32,942 bases of DNA from Ruminococcus sp. (GTDB lineage: Bacteria > Bacillota > Clostridia > Oscillospirales > Ruminococcaceae). Positions 14,458 through 22,494 of this stretch are shown here, one piece after another; positions within the stretch are counted from its first letter, which is position 1; the number at the start of each line of letters is the position of its first letter. Under the pieces are notes generated by a model. That model had not been told where the DNA came from. It worked only from the letters and a program-made list of their open reading frames with translations, and did no database searches. The translations under genes were made by a program, and so were the position numbers. Location: positions 1 through 32,942 of the forward strand of contig JAFYFU010000028.1 of NCBI GenBank assembly GCA_017543595.1, in the 5' to 3' direction.

Positions 14458-15357
14458 TTATCTGTTAAGAAGCTTGGCTTTTCTTGCGGCAGCCTTTTCC
14501 TTATTTTTCTCAATGGCTTTTTGGAGAACTTCAAGCTTTTCTGTCGCAAGCTTTTCATCGAACACGCACGAAAGGGATATATCGTCCTCTGTTCCGAAAT
14601 GTGTTCTCTTGGTTATATTTTTCACCAAAGACGGTTCAAAAGCTTCCGCATTGTGAAGCTGTCCTGCGATTATCGTGTGATAGTCGAGGAAATCCCTGTC
14701 ACTTCCGAATGAAGTGTAAAGACCGTCTGTTGAACATAAAAGCGCAAGAATTTTCTTTTCGGGTTCATAGAAACTGTTGAACATTCTTGATGCGTTTGCA
14801 TTGCATATAGATGCGGTTATATTTGCGGGGGCTGATTCGTCATCGCCTATCGGCATAATTGTATGACCGTCCTCAAATACCGCAACAAGACTGCCGTCGC
14901 CGAGCTGGAATCCGAAAGAGAATTTCCTTCCCATTACGGCTGCTATGAGCGTAGAGCCGTAGTAAGATTCAACAGGTATTTTTTTAAATTCTTCATTTGT
15001 GAAATCGCTTTTTTCTTCTCTCGTTACGGGGTTTTCCGCAATATGTGCGAGAACCTTGTCATTCCAGAGGGAAATTATCTGCTTTTCTATATTTTGCAGG
15101 ACAAATTTATGATTTTTCTGAAAACATTCCTCAAATCTGTCAGGGTCGGAATAAAATTTGTCGATAGTTTCTATTATGGCATCGACAGCAGCTTTTGAGC
15201 CTATATGACTTCTGAAATGTTTTTTACTTCCGTGACCGTCAGCAACTACTGCGATAGCGTAATTGTCGCAGGCTTTATAAGCTGAACTGTCCTGACAAAC
15301 GAGATTTCTTTTCTCGTGGCTTGCACCCCTTACGGAGTTGCTGAAACCTTTGAACAT
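14458..15357 (-). CDS. PP2C-family Ser/Thr protein phosphatase (TerY-P triad type)
   Basis: 299 residues from the ATG at 15357, 11 bp after AAAGGAG; the GTG at 15369 abuts that site and the TTG at 15363 is a weaker option. Metal-binding acidic residues of PP2C are all present: CQDS (Asp23), VADGHGS (Asp40), STDGLY (Asp211) and GTEDDIS (Asp258/259). The phosphatase should therefore be active and metal-dependent. The last ~35 residues are a Lys/Glu/Ala-rich helix ending in RKAKLLNR. It is the last gene of a three-gene operon with a VWA protein and a kinase-like protein, and would reverse phosphorylation made by the kinase or its target enzyme. It faces the RAMP gene tail to tail. Confidence 0.9.
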   Translation of the reverse strand: MFKGFSNSVRGASHEKRNLVCQDSSAYKACDNYAIAVVADGHGSKKHFRSHIGSKAAVDAIIETIDKFYSDPDRFEECFQKNHKFVLQNIEKQIISLWNDKVLAHIAENPVTREEKSDFTNEEFKKIPVESYYGSTLIAAVMGRKFSFGFQLGDGSLVAVFEDGHTIMPIGDDESAPANITASICNANASRMFNSFYEPEKKILALLCSTDGLYTSFGSDRDFLDYHTIIAGQLHNAEAFEPSLVKNITKRTHFGTEDDISLSCVFDEKLATEKLEVLQKAIEKNKEKAAARKAKLLNR

Positions 15358-15403
15358 TGACAAACGCACTCCTTTCGATGTAATTCAGGCAGTAAATTTA
15401 ATA

Positions 15404-16201
15404 TTACCAGCCTGTATCGAAAGAAACATCGTTGGAATCGTCCTGATTGACAAGTCCCTGAATCTGTTCGCCGAGGAGTTTCTGTTTTGCTGTGAGAACG
15501 TCCTCCTCCGTGAGTTCCCTGTCTGTTTCTTCTGAAAGTGTCATACTCTTACTGCCTATCTGAGATGCTGTAACGGCAACTATTTTAATCATGTTTGCAA
15601 GCTGGCTTCCTGAATAAGCATGAACAACCGTATCCTTTGTGCCTGTAAATTCTGCGAGCATTTCGTCATTTGCTTCATTTCCTATACCGAGAGCGGCTTT
15701 AAGACCGAATTTATACCAGCTGTTAGCCTGCAAAGCTTTAAGACCGACTTTATAGTCATCGGACGGATAACCGTCTGTCATGAGGAATATAACGGGTGCA
15801 AACGAGAGAGAGGGGGAGTTGAGGAAACTGTTTCTTGACATTCTTGCGGAGAGTTCTGAGAATGCTGCGCCCATGCTTGTAACGCCGTCAGCGTTGAGTT
15901 TTGCCCACGAAAATTCTTCTATTGAAATAGGTGCGGAATACATCCACTTTACATCTGTTGCGAATGTGAGAACTGCGAGCTTTACATCTGTGTCAGCCTC
16001 TCCCACACGCCTTATTTCGGGAATAAGCTCCTCCATAACGGTATTAAGCTCACCCATTTTTTTACCTTTCATGCTTCCTGATGTATCTATGAGAAAGAAT
16101 ATAACAAGACTTTTCTTTGAGACCTCGGTAGCACCAAGGGGGTCATCATCATCAAAGTCAAATGCAGAAGCAGGTTTTGTGTTTTCTCTATTATTGCTCA
16201 T
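15404..16201 (-). CDS. VWA-domain protein of TerY type
   Basis: 265 residues, start preceded by AAAGGAG. After an acidic N-terminus (DFDDDDP, 15-21) a von Willebrand factor A domain fills residues ~30-215. The full MIDAS is present: DTSGSM (39-44), the Thr of DGVTSMG (108) and TDGYPSD (142-148), so it should bind a divalent metal and a protein ligand. The C-terminal 45 residues are acidic and low in order. No signal peptide is present, so it acts in the cytoplasm, as TerY does. Its partners by position are the kinase-like protein upstream and the PP2C downstream, the composition of the TerY-P triad described by comparative genomics. The sensed signal is unknown. Confidence 0.9.
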   Translation of the reverse strand: MSNNRENTKPASAFDFDDDDPLGATEVSKKSLVIFFLIDTSGSMKGKKMGELNTVMEELIPEIRRVGEADTDVKLAVLTFATDVKWMYSAPISIEEFSWAKLNADGVTSMGAAFSELSARMSRNSFLNSPSLSFAPVIFLMTDGYPSDDYKVGLKALQANSWYKFGLKAALGIGNEANDEMLAEFTGTKDTVVHAYSGSQLANMIKIVAVTASQIGSKSMTLSEETDRELTEEDVLTAKQKLLGEQIQGLVNQDDSNDVSFDTGW

Positions 16202-16285
16202 AAAGTAATTACTCCTTTCATATATAAGCTGTTCAAAAACAGCATTGCATTTATCGGGCAGACACCCGAAAGTGACACAAAAAGG

Positions 16286-17635
16286 TCACATTTTTGCTTT
16301 TACCTCTCCGAAGTCTATTTCAAGACCCTCCCATATCGGGAAACCTTTTCCGGGGTCTATATCGTGGAAAATGCCGTCTTTCATTTTTGCCTTCCATTTT
16401 CTGTCGGAGCAGTTCTTGATGCCGTAATAGCCTGAGCGCAGTTTATTTTCGACAACTTCGCCGACAACCGTAAGAAAATCCGTTGAATCGGAATATACAT
16501 CACATTCATATAGTTTTGCGCCCTTGAAAATGGGTGTTTTCCATTTGCGGTGCGACATTTCGAGGGTGGGAATTTCTTCTCTGCAATTGGGGCATTTATA
16601 GGTTTTATGGTCAGCCTTTTCAAAGAAGTGTGCAAAATTTGTTCTTCCGCACATCGGACAGCGAATTGTTTCGGCTCTGAGTCTTACAAGGACTGTCTGC
16701 CAGTCGCTTTCGTCAACACGTTTTTCGGGGTCGTTCAGACCTTCCGTGAAAGCCCTTGTGAAGATTTCCTTGACGTAATCGGGGTATGTCTCCCAGAATT
16801 TCATAACGCTGTCGTGTATGCCTCTCACGGGTCTGTTTGAATCGTCCTGCGGGTCATAGACAAAAACCGCATCTTTTCCGTAATGTCTGAGGATTTCCTC
16901 TTTTTCGAGGCACACATCATTGACGACTTTTTTGCCTTCGAGGGGGTCGCCGCGGAAAAGAAGCTTGAAAAGCGATGCGGCGAGGGTGTATCTGTCGGTT
17001 TTCATATCGGGACAAGCTTCGCCTTTTACGAGTTCGGGAGCCATATATCCCGGCATACCGCCGACAAGGGGTTTAGCCGTGCCTTCCTTTACTATATGGT
17101 CACAGCCTCCGACAAGTATCGCACCCGTATCGGCATTGATGAAGAAACCGCCGTCATCGAGGTACTGATAAGTTTTGCCTGCGCTGTGGAGTTTTCTGAA
17201 AGCGTTCACGATATTCAGGGCGGCGGTAGTCATGGAAAAGAGACTTGAAAACTTTACATTTTTCTTGTTTGCTCTGCCTGTTTCGTGTTCGTTTACTATT
17301 TTATATCCTTTAAGTATATCGCTGAGGTACTCAAAGCTTTCGGGTTTCATTTCCATAAGGAAACCGAAAGAACCGTCAGAATACTTTTTGGTCATATACT
17401 TCGGCCACATGAATTTGTTGTTCGGTGCGCCGTCAGCTATATTTTCCTTTAAATTGCTAAGCATTTTTTCAGGGTCATCGAGTTTTTCTATGTCATACCA
17501 TTTAAGAGCCCACTGAGAACCGTTATACGAGGCGATATATACTATATCGTGTATACCTTTGCCTATTATACCTGTTATCTCGGCTCTCCCGCCGTATTCA
17601 AGCTCTACCTCATGACCTGTTTCGAGTTCAATCAT
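16286..17635 (-). CDS. Protein-kinase-like protein with zinc ribbon (TerY-P triad)
   Basis: 449 residues, start 5 bp after GGAAGGAAGG. The kinase fold covers residues ~15-300: Gly-rich loop GIIGKGIHDIVY (22-33), ATP-anchoring Lys45 in WALKWY, and activation-segment end PGYMAPELV (195-203). The catalytic and metal loops are unusual: the HRDxxxxN region reads TYQYLDDGGFFIN (155-167) and the DFG region reads GGCDHI (176-181). A zinc ribbon follows (CPMC with CPNC 19 residues later), then a ~75-residue C-terminal domain with alternating hydrophobic residues. It leads the operon, with the VWA gene 84 bp downstream. Kinase-zinc ribbon fusions of this type are known in TerY-P triads. Catalytic competence is doubtful. 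Confidence 0.82.
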   Translation of the reverse strand: MIELETGHEVELEYGGRAEITGIIGKGIHDIVYIASYNGSQWALKWYDIEKLDDPEKMLSNLKENIADGAPNNKFMWPKYMTKKYSDGSFGFLMEMKPESFEYLSDILKGYKIVNEHETGRANKKNVKFSSLFSMTTAALNIVNAFRKLHSAGKTYQYLDDGGFFINADTGAILVGGCDHIVKEGTAKPLVGGMPGYMAPELVKGEACPDMKTDRYTLAASLFKLLFRGDPLEGKKVVNDVCLEKEEILRHYGKDAVFVYDPQDDSNRPVRGIHDSVMKFWETYPDYVKEIFTRAFTEGLNDPEKRVDESDWQTVLVRLRAETIRCPMCGRTNFAHFFEKADHKTYKCPNCREEIPTLEMSHRKWKTPIFKGAKLYECDVYSDSTDFLTVVGEVVENKLRSGYYGIKNCSDRKWKAKMKDGIFHDIDPGKGFPIWEGLEIDFGEVKAKM

Positions 17636-17770
17636 TGAATCCTTCCTTCCTGATTCAGCTTGTTGAAGATATTATTAAAAATACATATACCGAACGTATG
17701 GGCAAGGGAAATAAAATCATACGAAAAGTATATAATTTAACATATATTTGTATAAATTTACTTACAATAT

Positions 17771-17799
17771 AGTATATCATTTTTTTGATATGTTGTCAA
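17771..17799 (-). promoter_or_regulatory. Promoter of the kinase-VWA-PP2C operon
   Basis: On the minus strand: TTGACA (17794-17799), 17-bp spacer ending in TGA, TATACT (17771-17776). Confidence 0.8.
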
Positions 17800-17934
17800 G
17801 GGAAAAATAAAAATAAAATTGAAAAACATTGATTTGCATTGATTTTTTATTTGAAATTCGGTTAAATTGACAGTAAGGATATAATATTATTATACAGAAA
17901 GTTTATTGCAGGGCAAAAATAACACGGGGCATTA

Positions 17935-17965
17935 AAAAGACCTGAAAGAATTATTCAGGTCTTTT
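17935..17965 (-). terminator. Terminator of the hydrogenase-like gene
   Basis: AAAAGACCTGAA (17935-17946) pairs perfectly with TTCAGGTCTTTT (17954-17965); the minus-strand stem ends in a T-run. It could act in both directions. Confidence 0.83.
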
Positions 17966-17975
17966 GTTTTCCTGT

Positions 17976-19646
17976 TTAAGATGAGTGGAGGGTGTCGTTT
18001 ATTTTGTTTACGAGTTCTGAAATTTCCTTTATTGACTTGTTGATTACTGAAGAACTTTCATTTGTGGTATTTACGTTGTCATCGAGTGCGCTGAAAGCCT
18101 TTATTGTTGTTTCGAGAATTGTAATCATCTGGCGGACGGAATTTTCGTCCATAGTTGTGTTCTGACCGCAGAATGTGACGATATTTTTGAGGAGACCGCT
18201 TACATTGTCGGCTTTTTCCTTTGTCTTTGACGTTGAGCTGTCTATTGCGTTTATATTGTTGATAATTGAATCAATGCTGTTCTTGAGGTGTTCGGCGAGT
18301 TCAACGCAGACAGAAGTTACTCCCGAAAGTTTTTCGTGCTGTGCCGTGAGTTCGCTGTGTTTAGCGGTAAGCATAGCCTTTGTGTGGACGATACAGTTAT
18401 CGGGAGTATTTACGCCACGGCATATAGCAATAGCCATATCACGGCAGGACTTGTAACCGCAGGCATGGCAGTTATATGTTCTTTCCTGCTCAGTGTGCTT
18501 GCCGAGGAGTTCATATACTTCATTGAGCTGTTTGTCTGTCGGAATGGGAGTGGGTTTAAGGGGCTTGTAACTTCTCATGAAGTCTGAAAGTTTGAGTTCT
18601 TCGTCAAATTTTCTGAAAAGCCTGTCGTCACCCGAACGGAAAACGCCTGTTTTTCTTCTGCTCTTGGCTTCCTTTTCGATATTTTTCATTGATGTCATCA
18701 CATCGAAAACGGACTGTCTTGAACCTGAGCCGGGGGCTAAGTTACAGCCGTATTCGCAGGAGAGAACGTCAAATATTTCGGGGTGTTTGTATTCGGGCAT
18801 ACCTGCGTACATATTAAGTTCGGGGTACACTTTGTTTACACCTTCGGACGTTGTAACGCTGAGTTCGGGGTCATGTGCGAGGAGGTTGTCTCTCAGTCCG
18901 CCGGGACGGGGATAAATTGAACCGAGCTGTCCCTGCTGGTCATCAAACGCATATTCGAGGTCTGTTGCGGCATGGGAGGAGGGTTTTATATCGTTCTTGT
19001 CGAAATAGTCAATAAGTTTCTTGAATGTCACGCTGTAATCAACAAGACCCGTTTCGTCAAATTCTTTTCTTTTTGCTATGCACGGGCTGAGAACGGCTAT
19101 CGGATTTGAGAGGTTCTTGTATTTTTTAATGTATGTTGCAGCGCAGGCTATCGGGCTGTGGATAGGGGAGAGGTTCATAAGAAGCTTGGGCTGGTATGTT
19201 TCTATGTAGTTTACTATTGCCGCACAGGGCTGGGTTATGATATTTCCCACTTTTTTTGTTTCCATGGCACGGATATGCGCCCATGTGCATATATCTGCAC
19301 CGAGGGAAACGTCAAATATAAGACAGCCTTTTTTTCTGAACCAGTCGAGTATGCCTTTCCAGTTGGTGGGGAATACTGATTTTATTGACGGTGCGGCGAG
19401 GATAATTACTTTTTCTTTTGCGATTCTTGTCATGCAGGCTTCTGTATCATCAAGGTAATCTCTTGCACCATGGTTACAGACTTTTACACATTCACCGCAG
19501 GCTATGCAGCGTTCATTGTTTACATTTGTGACAATTTTTCCGTTGTCGAGCACTTTCGTGATATTTGCTTCGGGTGCGGGGCAGACTCTTACACAAGCGT
19601 TACAGCCGACGCATTTTTCGGGTCTTACAATAATTATATCATTCAT
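17976..19646 (-). CDS. [FeFe]-hydrogenase-like iron-sulfur protein, probably sensory
   Basis: 556 residues, start preceded by AAGGAG. Two N-terminal [4Fe-4S] ferredoxin motifs (Cys12, 15, 18, 22 and Cys47, 50, 53, 57) lead into a hydrogenase large-subunit-like domain. All four expected H-cluster cysteines are found: ITQPC (141), LSPCIAKRKE (189) and LSCEYGCNLAPGSG (297, 301). The first motif lacks the second Cys of TSCCP, which relays protons in catalytic enzymes, and the last lacks the GGG of the usual motif. A further Cys cluster CHACGYKSC (393-401) with Cys409 and Cys418 resembles the small 4Fe-4S domain of putative sensor hydrogenases. Residues ~425-556 form a long helical region like a signalling coiled coil. 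Hydrogen or redox sensing is inferred, not catalysis. It lies 53 bp after the DivIVA-like gene. Confidence 0.8.
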   Translation of the reverse strand: MNDIIIVRPEKCVGCNACVRVCPAPEANITKVLDNGKIVTNVNNERCIACGECVKVCNHGARDYLDDTEACMTRIAKEKVIILAAPSIKSVFPTNWKGILDWFRKKGCLIFDVSLGADICTWAHIRAMETKKVGNIITQPCAAIVNYIETYQPKLLMNLSPIHSPIACAATYIKKYKNLSNPIAVLSPCIAKRKEFDETGLVDYSVTFKKLIDYFDKNDIKPSSHAATDLEYAFDDQQGQLGSIYPRPGGLRDNLLAHDPELSVTTSEGVNKVYPELNMYAGMPEYKHPEIFDVLSCEYGCNLAPGSGSRQSVFDVMTSMKNIEKEAKSRRKTGVFRSGDDRLFRKFDEELKLSDFMRSYKPLKPTPIPTDKQLNEVYELLGKHTEQERTYNCHACGYKSCRDMAIAICRGVNTPDNCIVHTKAMLTAKHSELTAQHEKLSGVTSVCVELAEHLKNSIDSIINNINAIDSSTSKTKEKADNVSGLLKNIVTFCGQNTTMDENSVRQMITILETTIKAFSALDDNVNTTNESSSVINKSIKEISELVNKINDTLHSS

Positions 19647-19699
19647 TTAAACAGCTCCTTAAATCATCAAATATTATTTATCGGGTACAGCGGTCTGTT

Positions 19700-20842
19700 T
19701 TACAAATTCAGTGAGGCTTTCATAAGTTCATCGAGGCTCAGGCTGCTGCTTTTTTTATTGTTTTCTTCCGTGGAAACTGTCTGACTTTCAGTATTCTTCG
19801 GGGGTTCTTGTTCTGATTCTTCGGGGATTTCCGCAGGTTCTGCGACCTGAATTGTTTCCTGAACTTCTGCCTGTTCGGGTTCTTGTTCCGCAGTTTCCTG
19901 TTCAGGTTCTTTATTTTTCATTGAATCGGCGATATCATGAAGTTTTTTCATTGAATCGCTTATGATTTGTTCTGTTGTTTCTGCGGGAATTTCCGTTTCT
20001 TCTTCCGTTTCGTAGTTGTATTCAACGGGAGTAAGCACGGGTGCTTCGGGGTATTCGGGTTCTATGTGCTGGGGAACTTTGAAAACGGGGATTTCTCCGC
20101 CTTTGAGTTCTTCCTCTGTTTTTCTGAGGAGGTTTTCGGAATCTTCGAGCATATAGTAGCCTTTTTCCGCAAAAACTTCAAAGGCTTTTTTGAGGTTTGA
20201 AATCTGTGTATATATTTTTGTTGTGTCCTCAATCATTTTTGCACGGAGGTTTTCGGACGAAACTTTAATCTGTTCGGCATTGTTGAGGGCGGCAGCCTCT
20301 GTTTCGGCGGCTTTTACTTCTGCCTCATAGATTATCTGTGCAGCGGTGTTGTTGGCATCATTTATTATATTTTCCGAAATTTTCCTTGCTTTTTCCTCTG
20401 CGGAGGATTTTATTAAGTCTGCGGATTTTTTAGCCTCCATGAAAACCGTACTGAGGGCTATGGGGTCATCGCCCGCCTGCATCGCATCAATTTCGTTGCG
20501 TATATTTCTGAGTGCTTTTTCGAGGGAAGCATTTTTTTCTTCGAGTCCCTTTAATTTTGAATCTTTCTGTGAAATTTCGTTTTCATACTGTTTCAACTTG
20601 TCGGAAACGGTTTTATTTTTCACCTGTAATTCCGTAAGTTTGGCTCTTTCCTGTCCGAGAACGGATTCATGGGCTTTTTCTTCGTCAGAGCCTTTTTTAT
20701 AGCTTTCCACTGTTAGTTTTGTTTCTCTGAGGTCGTTTTTGAGGTCATATATCTGCTGATAGAGTGAACTGAGTTTTTTGTTTACATCATTCTTGTCGTA
20801 TCCGCCGAAAGCGACAGTTTTTATAAATCTTGATTCGGGCAT
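19700..20842 (-). CDS. DivIVA-like coiled-coil protein
   Basis: 380 residues from the ATG at 20842, which has AGGAGG 8 bp upstream; the open frame extends further upstream but overlaps the promoter. The N-terminus FIKTVAFGGYDKNDVNKKL fits the DivIVA/GpsB lipid-binding motif (F-x-GYD-x-x-EVN). A long coiled coil (~30-230) contains Ala/Glu/Lys-rich heptads and the stretch NTAAQIIYEAEVKAAETEAA. The C-terminal third is a Glu/Pro/Gln-rich linker ending in a short helix LSLDELMKASLNL, a possible peptide dock. DivIVA proteins gather at negatively curved membrane and recruit partners for division or polar functions. The hydrogenase-like gene follows 53 bp downstream with no terminator between, so the two are probably co-transcribed. 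A general scaffold role is also possible. Confidence 0.75.
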   Translation of the reverse strand: MPESRFIKTVAFGGYDKNDVNKKLSSLYQQIYDLKNDLRETKLTVESYKKGSDEEKAHESVLGQERAKLTELQVKNKTVSDKLKQYENEISQKDSKLKGLEEKNASLEKALRNIRNEIDAMQAGDDPIALSTVFMEAKKSADLIKSSAEEKARKISENIINDANNTAAQIIYEAEVKAAETEAAALNNAEQIKVSSENLRAKMIEDTTKIYTQISNLKKAFEVFAEKGYYMLEDSENLLRKTEEELKGGEIPVFKVPQHIEPEYPEAPVLTPVEYNYETEEETEIPAETTEQIISDSMKKLHDIADSMKNKEPEQETAEQEPEQAEVQETIQVAEPAEIPEESEQEPPKNTESQTVSTEENNKKSSSLSLDELMKASLNL

Positions 20843-20927
20843 AAAATTACCTCCTGTATCCTGCTGATTTATTTTGATAAAAAATTCTGACTTGTGCCGG
20901 AAGATGCACCGGACTGTGTTAAGTATT

Positions 20928-20956
20928 ATTATACAACATTTAATATCAAATGTCAA
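20928..20956 (-). promoter_or_regulatory. Promoter of the DivIVA-like / hydrogenase-like operon
   Basis: On the minus strand: TTGACA (20951-20956), 17-bp spacer, TATAAT (20928-20933); a consensus promoter about 85 bp before the start codon. Confidence 0.85.
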
Positions 20957-21041
20957 TATCTCTTTGTTCAAAAAAACATATCCCCCGCTAAATATATATT
21001 TTAAAAATAAAAACATATATTTTATTATATATTTTTCAATT

Positions 21042-21072
21042 AAAATATCCGACAGGGAGTGTCGGATATTTT
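21042..21072 (-). terminator. Terminator of the 185-residue protein gene
   Basis: AAAATATCCGACA (21042-21054) pairs with TGTCGGATATTTT (21060-21072). The stem begins 7 bp after the stop codon on the minus strand and ends in a T-rich tract. Confidence 0.78.
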
Positions 21073-21079
21073 ATCGTAA

Positions 21080-21637
21080 TTACCAGTTGTTTTCGCAGTT
21101 TTTAATCATTTTTGCGACTTCCTCGTTGTTGTAAAGTCCGAGGTCAAAAAGCTTGTCAGCCTGACGCTTTGTAATCTTGCCCGAAAGCGAATAGACGAAC
21201 TGACCGTGTTCACGCCTTACGCCGTTCCACGAATCAATTATTTTGAGCCAGCCTCTTTTTCCGAGAGCCTGTTCGGGGGTTCTTGAATCAAGACAGAATT
21301 TTTCGGCGAGATATTTTGCGGCTTTGTTGTGTCCCGTATATCCGCACGAATAAGTGTCTCCTTCGGGGGAAATCCAGCCGAGTCTGAAATTCTCCTTGTT
21401 TTTGAAGTACATTTTTTCAACGGGGAGAGGCGGCTGACGGTCTGTTTCGATTATTCCCACAAAACGGTAGTCTTTTTCGGAAAATTCCGAATATCCGCCG
21501 CCCGAATCTATTACGATTGGCAGTTTATCTTCCATTACGAAACGTTCAAATTTTGTTCCTTTGAGTTGCCGCATATCGTCAATGTATTCACGGCAGTAGT
21601 AACCTGTGTCAGATTTGTAGACAGCGTATTTTTTCAT
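21080..21637 (-). CDS. Unrecognised 185-residue soluble protein
   Basis: I do not recognise the family. The ATG at 21637 is chosen because AAGGAGAGG lies 5 bp before it; an in-frame Met at 21655 overlaps that site. The protein is hydrophilic, rich in Tyr, Lys and Glu, with no signal peptide or membrane helix. The N-terminal ~60 residues look like beta strands. The middle has GWISPEGDTYSCGYTGHNKAAKYLAE, and the C-terminal half holds GWLKII, GQFVYSLSGKITKRQADKLFDLGL and a terminal helix EEVAKMIKNCENNW. It has its own promoter and terminator and is divergent from the alkD-like gene. The W/Y-rich layout could suit binding to a small molecule or a repetitive peptide, but that is a guess. Confidence 0.75.
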   Translation of the reverse strand: MKKYAVYKSDTGYYCREYIDDMRQLKGTKFERFVMEDKLPIVIDSGGGYSEFSEKDYRFVGIIETDRQPPLPVEKMYFKNKENFRLGWISPEGDTYSCGYTGHNKAAKYLAEKFCLDSRTPEQALGKRGWLKIIDSWNGVRREHGQFVYSLSGKITKRQADKLFDLGLYNNEEVAKMIKNCENNW

Positions 21638-21669
21638 CTGCGCCTCTCCTTTCACTGTTTTATGTGTTA

Positions 21670-21698
21670 ATTATATCATGATTTGTCCAAAAATTCAA
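21670..21698 (-). promoter_or_regulatory. Promoter of the 185-residue protein gene
   Basis: On the minus strand: TTGAAT (21693-21698), 17-bp spacer ending in TGA, TATAAT (21670-21675); extended -10. Confidence 0.78.
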
Positions 21699-21740
21699 TA
21701 ACATTTTTAACGTCATGAGAGAGAAAATTATTTTAAATTG

Positions 21741-21769
21741 TTGATTTTTTATGTCAAATATGTTAGAAT
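21741..21769 (+). promoter_or_regulatory. Promoter of the alkD-like / SulP operon
   Basis: TTGATT (21741-21746), 17-bp spacer, TAGAAT (21764-21769) with a TGT extension, nearly identical to the -10 of the rubrerythrin gene. Confidence 0.78.
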
Positions 21770-21807
21770 GATATTGTTAATAAAATAAACTCCGAAAGGT
21801 GACTGTT

Positions 21808-22494
21808 ATGGATATATTGAAAGAACTTTATTCCCTGCGTGACGAAAAATACAAGACATTCTCAAAAAGCCTTATTCCGAATGTGCCGAACGAAAATATA
21901 ATAGGCGTGCGTACTCCCGATTTGAAAGCCCTTGCGAAAAAAATAACATCTCAGGGCATGGGTGAAAATTTCTGCCGTTCGCTTCCGCACAGATACTTTG
22001 AGGAAAATCAGTTACATTCATTTATAATATCTCAGGTGAAAGATTATGACAAACTGATTATGCTTATTGATGAGTTTCTGCCGTATGTTGACAACTGGGC
22101 TGTATGTGACCAGTTAAGACCCGTTATCTTTAAAAAGCACAGGGACAGGCTTATTGACAGCATAAAAATATGGATAAATTCCGACAGGATTTATACTGTC
22201 AGGTTCGGAACGGGTATGCTTATGTGCCACTATCTTGACGAATCTTTCAAGCCCGAATACCTTGAACTTGTTTCTGATATTAAAAGCGATGAATATTACA
22301 TAAATATGATGAGTGCGTGGTATTTCGCAACAGCCCTCGCAAAACAATACGAATCCGCCGTTGTTTATCTTGAAAAAAATATGCTTTCCGATTTTGTCCA
22401 TAATAAAACCATTCAGAAAGCTGTTGAAAGTTACAGGGTTTCGGACGGGCATAAAATTTATCTGAAAACTCTCAGAAAGTCGGTGAAGAAATGA
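21808..22494 (+). CDS. AlkD-like DNA alkylation repair protein
   Basis: 228 residues from the ATG at 21808, 7-8 bp after GAAAGGT; a GTG at 21799 is less well placed. The signature NENIIGVRTPDLKALAKKI near the N-terminus and the all-helical HEAT-like repeats (VDNWAVCDQLRP, DRIYTVRFGTGMLMCHYL, YYINMMSAWYFATALAKQY) are typical of the AlkD/DNA alkylation repair family. These glycosylases remove N3- and N7-alkylpurines while wrapping around the duplex. The Trp and Asp of the active cleft are plausibly Asp-Asn-Trp in VDNWAVCD and the Trp of MMSAWYF. The stop codon overlaps the SulP start (ATGA), which indicates translational coupling with a transporter, an odd pairing with no obvious shared pathway. 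Confidence 0.88.
   Translation: MDILKELYSLRDEKYKTFSKSLIPNVPNENIIGVRTPDLKALAKKITSQGMGENFCRSLPHRYFEENQLHSFIISQVKDYDKLIMLIDEFLPYVDNWAVCDQLRPVIFKKHRDRLIDSIKIWINSDRIYTVRFGTGMLMCHYLDESFKPEYLELVSDIKSDEYYINMMSAWYFATALAKQYESAVVYLEKNMLSDFVHNKTIQKAVESYRVSDGHKIYLKTLRKSVKK

Larger units (their letters stand above)
17636..17975. other. 340-bp AT-rich intergenic region upstream of the kinase operon
   Basis: No gene is visible. It holds the kinase-operon promoter (17771-17799), a leader of about 130 bases containing a 6-bp inverted repeat (CGTATG 17695-17700, CATACG 17718-17723), and the terminator of the hydrogenase-like gene (17935-17965). Confidence 0.7.

Noticed and set aside
20843-21016. 58-residue N-terminal extension of the DivIVA-like protein
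   Set aside because: It overlaps the promoter at 20928-20956, and the downstream ATG has a strong AGGAGG.
20843-21041. Possible gene in the AT-rich stretch downstream of the 185-residue protein
   Set aside because: The only open frame is short, lacks a ribosome site and overlaps the DivIVA promoter on the other strand.
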